Of a stretch of 64,000 nt of DNA, positions 56,095 through 64,000 are shown one piece after another. The notes under the pieces are model-generated. The model searched no databases. It worked only from the letters and a program-made list of their open reading frames with translations, and was not told where the DNA came from. How positions within the stretch are numbered: position 1 is the stretch's first letter; each line of letters starts with the position of its first letter. The stretch covers positions 5,270,001 through 5,334,000 of the forward strand of contig OX419757.1 of NCBI GenBank assembly GCA_948567375.1. Direction: 5' to 3'. The stretch comes from Lunularia cruciata. Its lineage: Eukaryota > Streptophyta > Marchantiopsida > Lunulariales > Lunulariaceae. Both the position numbers and the translations under genes were made by a program.

Positions 56095-56580
56095 TTTCTC
56101 AAGAATTTTTCAATTGAGTTGTGCACTTTGGATTTCTCTTATTAGACCCATGAAACATCTATCTATTTTATAGATAGTTATTGTCCCTATGATATAGAGA
56201 GGTATTTTTGGCATATTTGATTTTTCTTTAATCCCAATGATCATCCATTGGGGAGTGCTCACTACTTTCCTCCTCTAATCTACCATAAGGTTGTTATGAT
56301 CTATCCAAGGTATGTTTAAGATTACATCATAACGAGCTAATTGTATCACTTGCCACTCAATTGCTTCCTAATATTCTCCTATAGAGAGTGTTACTCTTTT
56401 AGGTAATGACTCAATCTTCTTTGTTTTCCCATTAGGTAACTCAACTTCTTTGCTCTCATCTTTATCTAGATCCATCTCCAATCTTATTGTAACAACATGA
56501 GACAAAAAATTCTCTATTGCCCCAAGATCTATTAATACTCTCACTTGATCGCCTTTTCAGGACTCCATTCACAACAATCA
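56095..56580 (-). pseudogene. B2 protease remnant
   Basis: Aligns by order and DNA similarity with the B1 protease (31473-31934). Reading frames are heavily broken. Confidence 0.5.
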
Positions 56581-57387
56581 ATTATGAGTTTGCCTTTCTA
56601 GATCTTTGCACACTTGTCTTCTTCTTCCCTTTGCTTTTTTGAGCCAGTAAGGCTGTGACATTTATTGGCAATCTTTGTTTTCCAAGGTGATTTTTGCATC
56701 CTCTTCTTTGGTACGTTGCTCCATGTTTTTCAAAAACCACGTGTATGGAGGCCAAGGGCCTCTAGGATGATGAGCTTGAAAATTGAGGGATATGTGCCCA
56801 ATATGGCCACAATTGTAGCAATGACATTGTTCTCCTTGTGTGACTCCATCTCTTTGTTCTTCCACCTATCTCTACTCTTCTTGAAGCGGTCATGCTCCTC
56901 AATCTCAAAATTGAAGGTTACCCAATTCCATAGGTATTGGTCCACCCACGTGTGGCAGTTCAGCCCAATAATGTTGAGATTAAACTACACCATCACCTCC
57001 TCTAAGTGGCTATGCGATTCTCTAAGTGCAAGCAATGGTTTCAGATACAGTGCAAGGATTTTGTACCATGACTTCTTGGCAAATCCTCTCCTTCAATCAT
57101 TGTTTGAAATTGTCTAAAGCCTTTGCTGGAATCATGTTGGTTATTGTAATTTGTAGATCAAGAAATGCCTCCATATACTCTTGTACGCTATTCTTTTGTT
57201 TCAATCTCCATAGTCAAATTTGGGCTATCTGCATAGAATCCATAGACTATTCTCCTTCTTGCATTGCTTGATCATTCTTAAAGGTTTGTACTTGACTTTT
57301 TAATGCCTCCATGGTCATCTTGATCTCTCAAAACTCATTCAACATTCCCTACATTCCTTGCATTAGCTCTTGTAATTGCGGATCCAT
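56581..57387 (-). pseudogene. B2 gag
   Basis: The likely minus-strand start ATG is at 57387 (DPQLQELMQGM). The knuckle in 56662-56865 reads CYNCGHIGHISLNF, with the final Cys replaced by Phe. An open frame continues into an acidic tail. The core is broken. Confidence 0.65.
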
Positions 57388-57969
57388 GGTTCTTGCAAAC
57401 ACTTAATTGCTACTTCCTACTTCAATATAGAGTTAATATGATCACTCGGGAGGGCGCACAAACTATTGGGACTAACATTGGGACTTAAGAAGCTATCACT
57501 TGCTGATAATATTCCTCACCAAAATTCTTGACTACAAAATCCCTAAACATTACTTTTGGTCTAACTACATAACAAATTTCTACTTGAGTGTTGAAAAGGA
57601 GAGGATTTAGGACATTTAGATCTATCACAACAAAATGTAGATTGTTAGATCCCACTCTCTATTGTAAATCACTATAGGTAGAATCATTGGGTTTGATGAA
57701 TTCATCATTGTATCCATGAACTCTGCTCCAAAATGATAAACAAGGTATACTCTCATTTGTTCTCAATGGATGTACATGATCTTGATATGAAACAGATTCA
57801 AGAATAGAAAATGGGGTGTAGGAAATTTTCCTCCATGAGCTTCTATCCAATCCTCTCTTTAAAAACACTCCTAACCTATCAATTGCTCTATGGTTTTTCC
57901 CCAAAATTACTAAGTCTTAGTAGCTCATGTTCTTCCAAGAGTGGTGATCCACTCTCTTGGATTGAAACA

Positions 57970-57984
57970 CTCACTCTGATACCA
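57970..57984 (-). other. B2 primer-binding site (tRNA-iMet)
   Basis: The minus strand reads TGGTATCAGAGTGAG. The first eleven bases equal the plant initiator-Met complement. Confidence 0.8.
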
Positions 57985-57985
57985 T

Positions 57986-58741
57986 TGTAGTGTTCCAAGG
58001 ATAGTAGAGAAACACAAAAAAGAAAGCACAAGTTTCACATTCAAACTCCAATGCTCCAAAGGAGCACCTAGACTATATTATATAGCAAAAGGAACTCCTC
58101 TAAAGGAGGCTCCACCCTTGGATCAAATACATGGATTAGTGACCTATAAGCAAGCTCTGCCTTTAGATTAGCTGTATGCATAGGTGCCATGTTGATTCTA
58201 ATCCTATCTAGTTGGTCAAACCATCTTTGACTAAAAGGAATCTTTAAGAGATCTTGTAAGAATCTTTAAATCATATGGGTGAGGTACCATTGGAAAGCTC
58301 TCAATGAGACAAACCTAGGGGGAGGGAAGGTCAACCTTATTTTTGTTGGAGGGGGAGGAATCTACCCATTTTGAGGCCTAATTCATCCATGTAGGCTCTC
58401 AATATTGGATCATCTGTGTAGGACTTCAAAAGATTTCAAGCATATTTTGATTTCTAACCTATTAGTAGAAGTACCCTTTTGATGATACCTCTATCTAATC
58501 TGTTTAGTCCATCATGTATAACATCCTTCCAAATGTTACCAACCAAATTTCATCCCTAGATCATATATCTAGCTAGTGGTTCTAAGGTTTTCAAGTCTAT
58601 TTTGATTTCTACCCTTTTAGTAGAAGTACTCTTTTGGTGATACTTCTATATGAGCTATTTGGTCCATCATGTATAGCATCCTTCCAAATGTTATCAAACC
58701 AAATTTCATCTCTAGATCATGTATCTAGCTACTTGTAATAT
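57986..58741 (-). repeat. B2 5' LTR (long form)
   Basis: About 756 bp. U3 contains two copies (about 58455-58580 and 58607-58741) of a block with CTATTAGTAGAA or its variant, TTTTGGTGATAC, TAACATCCTTCC and ATCTAGCTA. Confidence 0.8.
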
Positions 58742-58747
58742 AGTTAT

Positions 58748-59590
58748 TGAGCACCAAGAAGAAGAATTAAGGGAGCAAAAAATGGCATTAGAGAAATTGA
58801 CAATAGAGTTCAAGGACCCTAAACCCTAAACCCATCTAGAAGTTGTGCACTCTAAGGCAATTGTAGTATTAATGGAGCAAGAGTTGGAGTGCATGCAATT
58901 AAATGTTGCATCAAAAGATCAAGCTTTACAATGAGAGTTGGCGAGCCAAAGTCAAGAAGAAGAAAGGTTGTAGGATTTGGTAAGAAATGCAAAAGCCTAG
59001 ATTGTTCATCATGAAAAGGAGTAGAAGACATTGAAGGTAGAGTATGAAGATGAATTTTAGATGTTTGTGAAGAGTTGAAGGCAAAGAGAGCTTGAGGGAA
59101 TACAATGGACTCAATCAAGGAGATTATTGTGAGATTAAAGGCAATATTGAGTACAAAGCCAGAGGTGAAGTTGGAGGAAGCGAGACTGCATGAATTAAAA
59201 TTTTTAGTGCAAGAGACAAGGAGTAGAAAAGAAAAGGATACTAACATGAATAATCTTTTGATTTGCTTGGGAATAGAGTAGATAGGAAGATAATTGAAGT
59301 AAGAGATAATGTTTGTCTCATGTTAGACTTAATTTGATCAGAATTAGATAAACTTTGTAGTGATTTGAAGGTAGGACCCAAGGGAAAGAAGTAGAAGTAA
59401 GAGTGCAAGTGACTTCAAGTGTGTTACCTGAGTCAGTTGAGATAGCTAGAATAGAGAAAGAGAATGTAGTTAGTAGATTAATGAACTCGATTGTAGTCCA
59501 GATTGAAGATATGATAGATGTAGAAGAAGAAGATAGATCCAAAGTGCAAGAAAAGACTGTAGTTACATTGGGTGTAGAAGCCTAAGTTGA
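58748..59590 (+). pseudogene. Decayed coiled-coil ORF
   Basis: A single frame reads EHQEEELREQKMALEKLTI, then MEQELECMQLN and ASQSQEEERL, with stops mostly TAG or TGA. It resumes as open 59403-59585 (SVEIARIEKENVVSRLMNS). Heptad-like Glu/Leu spacing suggests a coiled coil. No family known. It is not obviously the same as family E. Several stops sit where CAG or CGA would keep the frame. Confidence 0.4.
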
Positions 59591-60410
59591 ATCAGACATT
59601 GGATTGGATTAGAGTAACAATTTTGAGATTTGAAGAGGTAAATATGAAGAGGTGGAGTGACACTTTGGATCTGTAGATTTGTAAAGTAGTAGTTAAAATG
59701 GTTTAGGTAGTTTAGATAATTGTTAAGTTCTTTGCCTTTTTAAAGGAAGGATTCATAGTGAGGATTTTTATTCAATACAAAATTTCAAAGTTGAGTAAAG
59801 CAAAGTGTTGTAACTCAATGCTCGTCATTTCAACTTAATTTCAAGTATCAATCTTGTATGTGTATTTGTGAGTGTTTGAAGAAGTTCAAATTGCAATTAA
59901 TGAATGTTAGATGTTAGACTCTTCAAGCGTCGGTGTTCATTGTGTGTGTTTGATCTTGAGTGGAGTGCAATCAAGGCAATGCTTTGACAAATCTATGAAG
60001 AATTGTAGTGTTTGCAGTATTCTATATTTGTGATCACAATGCTAGATTGATGCAAAGCAATTTTGATTGAGGACGTTGTGCCTTCAGTGGAGAGGTGGAA
60101 CACAATTCCAAGACAAAGTTGTTTTGTGGTGAAGTAGCCTTCTTTGAGAGAATTGAATCATCATAATTAATGTCAATTTGGAAAGGATTTGAAAAATTAT
60201 GATTACAAGTGTTGTAATTTGTATTGCAAATTGAGCACTTGTTACTCTCTTCTGGGTGTTGATTCTACCCAAGAGGCTAAAGACATAACCAAGAAAATTT
60301 TCTTTATGACATTTTACTTTGTATTTATCCATTTTTGACTCGTATCTCTCTAAGAATGAACAATTATATATTGATTACTGCAAAAGTGAGACTTGTTGGT
60401 TGTCATAACA
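59591..60410. other. No recognisable gene
   Basis: AT-rich sequence between the coiled-coil relic and a tandem array. A minus frame (60084-60332) resembles nothing known. It may be the 3' region of the preceding element. Confidence 0.35.
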
Positions 60411-61480
60411 AGAACTATGGGAGTTGAATGGATTGTGTGCAAAAGTATCATAGAAATTGCTATAGATTGAGGATTAATTTAACAATTGGGTGGATGGTGT
60501 GTGGAAGTAATATCCAAATTCTATGAAATTGAGGTCAAATTGAGTCAACGTGTGTTCAATTCAAGTGCAAGAATATGAAATTGGAAGGAAAATTAGGCAT
60601 AAGAACTATGGGAGTTGAATGGATTGTGTGTAGAAGCATTGTGAAAATTGCTATAGATTGATAGTCAAGTTGACAATTGGTTAGATGGTGTGCAAAAGTG
60701 TTGCACATTGCCCCAATTATATGAAATTGAGGTCAAATTGAGTCACCATGTGTTGAATTCAAATGAAAGAGCTTGAAATTGGAAGAGAAAATTGGATATA
60801 AATACTATGGGAGTAGATTGTATGCAAAAGCACCATGAAAATCACTATAGATTGGTAATTGAGTAGTAATTGGATGGATGGTGTGTGAAAGTGTTGCCTA
60901 AATTCTATGAAATTGAGGTCAAATTGAATCCATATGTGTCCAATTCAAGGGCAAGAATGTGAAATTAAAGGGAAAATTAGATGCAAGAACTATGTGCATT
61001 AGTGGTATCTCTAAGTATGGTTAGATTATTGGTATTTGTAAGTACTATTACTTGATTTTTATTTCAATTGAGTGGATCATATGGAGAAGCGTTGTGGAAA
61101 TTGCTATAAATTGATAATCAAGTTAATAATTGGGTGGATGATGTACGGAAGTGCTACACGTTGCTCAAATTCTATAAAGTTGAGGTCAAATTCAATCAAT
61201 GGGTGTTCAATTCAAGTGACATTGGAAGCATTAGTGTTGTAAATTGGACTTAGAATGCATCATTTGAGCATTTAAACGTATCAAGGCATAAAGCAATGAG
61301 GTAGAGAAGCTATGAAGGCCTAAAAGAGGCATCAAGCCAACTTGTTATCTCTTGCTAGCCTCATACCCCCAAATTATATGAAATAGAGGTTAAATTGGGT
61401 GTATAAAAGTGTTACCCATTGCACATTTTCTATGGAATTGAGGTCAAATTGAGTCAATGGGTGTTGAATTTGGATGAAAT
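60411..61480 (+). repeat. Degenerate tandem array (about 190-bp unit)
   Basis: AGAACTATGGGAGTTGAATG-type starts occur at 60411, 60602, 60801 and 60986, spacings of 191, 199 and 185. Each unit contains GTGGAAATTGCTATAGATTG-, ATTGGGTGGATG- and AAATTGAGGTCAAATTGAGT-like words. Further diverged units follow near 61070 and 61370. Confidence 0.8.
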
Positions 61481-61650
61481 TGGAAGTAATCTTCAATTTC
61501 AGTGAAATTCGAAGCCTTGGTGTTGTAAATGAATCTAGAAGGTATCATTTGGGCATTTAGATGCTTCAAGGCATAAAGAGATAAGGTAGAGAAGCTATGG
61601 AGACCTAAAAGAGATAACAAGCCAACTTGTTGGTATGAGGCTAGCTAGTT
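61240..61650 (+). repeat. Second-level repeat next to the array
   Basis: A block with TCAAGGCATAAAG, GAGGTAGAGAAGCTATG- and AAGCCAACTTGTT occurs at about 61240-61370 and again at about 61525-61640, with array-type sequence between them. The higher-order spacing is about 290 bp. Confidence 0.7.
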
Positions 61651-61852
61651 TAGCTAGCATTGATGAGTTTATAGTAGTCATTTAGCTTTAGTCATCATTT
61701 GGCAAAATCAACATACCTTTCAAGATTGTGCATAATAGGATTTTGAACCTTGGATCTCTATTTTAGATTTATGCTTTAGCTAATTAATCTACCCTTACTT
61801 GTTGTCCTAGAGATTGATTATCTCATATTATACATATGTAGCTTTGGCTAAG

Positions 61853-62458
61853 TGTAATACCATTGGCTAGACATATTATCTAAAGGTGGAAATTGGCTTG
61901 GTAATATCTAGAAGGATGTTATATTGATGGTTTAAGTAGAGCAGATAGAGGTATCACCAAAAGAGTTCTTTCACTAATAGGATAGAGTTCAAAAACACCT
62001 TACAAACTTTAGAGCTGATTTTGGAGGCCTAAATAGATGAATAAGGCATCAAAAAATAAAATATCTTTTCACTTGAAGGAAAAAGGTGTTGCTTTCTCCC
62101 CTCTTGTTTGTCTCATTGAGAGCTTTCTGATGGTATTTGACCCATGTTAATCTGTGCTTCTTATAGAAGATTCCCCAAAGATTCCCTTTGGTCAAACTTG
62201 TTTGACCAACCAAATAGGACAAGGGTTGACATATCACCAATCCATACAACTAATCTAAGAGTGAAGCTTGTTGACATATCACCCATCCATGTATCTTATC
62301 CAAGGGTGGAGCTCCTTTTGAATGGATCTTCTTTGTTATATAATAAAGACAAGATGCTCCCTTGGGGCATCAAAGTATTGAGGGATGAAGTCTTGGGTGT
62401 CTCTTGTGTTTCTTCTCTATATTTCTCTTGAGGTTTCTCTTGTTATTGGAACATTATA
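61853..62458 (+). mobile_element. Solo LTR, family B, plus orientation
   Basis: About 606 bp from TGTAATACC to AACATTATA, with the TATA-like TTATATAATAAAG near 62337-62349. The flanks CTAAG and TTAGG may be a decayed 5-bp target duplication (two transitions). It is the only B LTR on the plus strand. Confidence 0.8.
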
Positions 62459-63060
62459 TTAGGAAGTGATGTTTGATCTCATTCTTGGTGATCTTGGTAG
62501 CATAAGAGTAGATAGACACTCCTATTATGTCAAAAGCAAAATGGTGACAAAGTCAATCTTGCTTGGATTTGTGAGATGAAGTGTTATAATTTATACTTCT
62601 TGTGATTAGAACCCCCATTCTCTACTTCTTGTCTATGCACTATGTCTGTGTGAGGTACCTTGATTTTTAAAACATTGGTGCTTTAGTATGCTCTTGTAGT
62701 GAGGCTAGAGTGATCACCAATTAGACTTCTTTATGGTGAGGTAGGAAGTGATGACCTACAAACCATGAGAGTGCATGTTACAATGTCAAGTTATAGGTCA
62801 CCATTTTCTCATGTGTAGTTGTTATGATTAGAGTTACATTAATGAGTAGTGGTTGGTGGCACTTGGTATGGTACTTGGTGGTTATGGTTTTGGTTTGGTG
62901 TACATTGTCATGACAAAGTTCTTTGGAAATTCCAAAGGAGATTTTTCTAGAGTACAAAGTGGATTTACATGGAGTGACACTTGATATTAGCCTATATCTT
63001 AAAGTAAAAATGAGAGAGGAGATTGAGTTAGGTTTGGAGTCCAACACATGGGTTAATTCA
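62459..63060. other. No recognisable gene
   Basis: AT-rich sequence with short minus-strand frames (62778-63047) that resemble no family. Confidence 0.3.
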
Positions 63061-63069
63061 ATTTAGAGT

Positions 63070-63730
63070 GTATGTTGTGTGCCTACATCATTTTTGTGGG
63101 ACATGGATAAGATTTATAGGGCCTCCAAAGGCCCCATGCGGTACTCTAGTATGATGGGTACCATTGATGTGATGATTTTATCCAAGATTTTGATAGTTGA
63201 TATGATCTACAATAGATATAGAACCCAACTTTATTCACACCCTTCATGGTATGGAAAAGGTTGTTAAAACACTTAGAAGGTTCACATATGAATGACTACC
63301 ATAACTTAAAGAGAGCTCACTTGGAGGAGATTGAACTATGGAGACAATATGGGTCTCTAAATTACATCTCCATCATTTTAAGCTCAATTTCTAGAGGTCA
63401 ATTGGTAGTACCTATAAGGTTTAGCTCTAGTAGTGTTGGTGTATCTAATGGAGGTGCACTAGTTGGAGATAGTGCTATTACAAGTGGAGGTACCATTGCA
63501 AGAAGTGGTGCAATATTAGATTTTAACCCCATGGTGGAGTTCTTTGAGTGCTTGAGGTAAAACTACCAATGAGTGAAAAATGATGACCTAAAGAGCTTGC
63601 AAGAGTTCAAGTAGAAGGCTAGAGAGAGTCTATGTGAGGCATATAATTATATGAGATGATTGATCAATTTCACTCAAGGAGTTACTAAGCTAAATTAGTC
63701 TAATTTTGATATGGAATATTAGACATAGAG
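63070..63730 (+). pseudogene. Gag-like remnant
   Basis: Plus frames 63079-63267 and 63246-63560, then a broken continuation (about 63590-63720) reading KARESLCEAYNYM and INFTQGVTKLN. This resembles the Gag phrase of plant Ty3 elements, in which a short region after LREAY leads to TQGVT. A knuckle is not seen within the window. Confidence 0.4.
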
Positions 63731-64000
63731 CTAAATATAGAGTACATGATGTTATGTTGTTATAGGTGACCTCATCAACTTTGGTTGTGGTCTTTGGTTT
63801 GGTGTGAGCATATTGAATTCAACATGGTGGAAGAGAGAGTAATAACATTTGGATTTAGTAGGGAGACCTCATCCACAACTATTATTTCTTTTAGAGTGTA
63901 ATAGAATGCTCCACTCCTTATTGTTTAGTGTTCTTAATGAAGTGTCTGGGCTATAAATACAAGATGAGTCTAAGTTGTTCTTGACAAAGTTTTTCATTGC
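63731..64000 (+). other. Possible LTR promoter sequence at window edge
   Basis: GGCTATAAATACAAG near 63948 is TATA-box-like and resembles the CTATAAATACC of LTR C. The window ends too soon to test this. Confidence 0.25.

Larger units (their letters stand above)
51815..58741 (-). mobile_element. Chromovirus B2
   Basis: Minus-strand element with LTRs at 51815-52567 and 57986-58741, tRNA-iMet-type primer site, gag, protease, RT, RNase H, integrase and chromodomain remnant, carrying a solo A LTR (54218-54907). Flanks GCAAC and about GTTAT do not match, so no target duplication is supported. The two LTRs may not be partners of one insertion. It is more decayed in frame than B1 overall but keeps the catalytic RT motif. 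Confidence 0.8.

Noticed and set aside
51815-58741. A target-site duplication for B2
   Set aside because: The five bases outside the two LTRs do not match under any small shift I tried, so I do not claim the two LTRs come from one undisturbed insertion.
1-64000. CRISPR array, bacterial defence or phage module
   Set aside because: No regularly spaced short repeats, no bacterial-type gene packing or ribosome-binding sites. The sequence is plainly plant nuclear.

Overview
This window is plant nuclear DNA dominated by nested, decaying LTR retrotransposons around one apparently intact single-copy gene. The plant origin rests on: a GT-AG intron-split gene for a plant-type magnesium-dependent phosphatase (MDP1, HAD superfamily); Ty3/gypsy elements with plant tRNA-iMet and tRNA-Asp primer sites; one Ty3 lineage with an integrase chromodomain (chromovirus); and many old, stop-ridden copies still in place. 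A large, repeat-rich genome such as a gymnosperm fits best, but the species cannot be named from sequence alone. No rRNA, tRNA, CRISPR or bacterial-type operon was seen.

Layout. 1-17,300: two inverted copies (family E) of a degenerate coiled-coil coding sequence. The minus-strand copy is interrupted at a GATC by family A elements: a reverse solo LTR plus a 7.8-kb element A1 (7,237-15,053) with LTRs, primer site, leader ORF, gag-protease, RT, RNase H, integrase and polypurine tract. The left part of this complex is tandemly duplicated (2,816-5,697 and 5,698-8,637), giving two head-to-head LTR palindromes. 17,300-21,790: little recognisable content, one solo LTR of family B and a decayed gag/protease region. 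21,790-34,790: a minus-strand element C1 that has received two solo B LTRs and a 9.4-kb chromovirus B1 (24,949-34,324). B1 was in turn invaded by A2 (25,769-28,866), a short deletion derivative of A.

34,800-42,170: a largely repeat-free island with the MDP1 gene on the minus strand (39,891-41,661, four exons). 42,170-46,990: AT-rich DNA and a minus-strand Ty3 relic D, split by a solo A LTR. 46,990-51,120: element C2 (+) with an LTR rich in heat-shock-element-like motifs. 51,120-58,741: LTR B fragments and chromovirus B2 (-), split by another solo A LTR. 58,742-64,000: a decayed coiled-coil ORF, a roughly 190-bp tandem array, a solo B LTR (+) and a gag-like remnant.

Most interesting are: patchwork homogenisation of the arms of one LTR palindrome; reuse of one GATC target by two A insertions; 4-bp target duplications in A against 5-bp in B; a leader ORF upstream of A gag with an intact CCHC knuckle while the gag knuckle has lost its His; heat-shock-like elements in the LTRs of family C; and a duplicated decoy splice donor in MDP1 intron 3.
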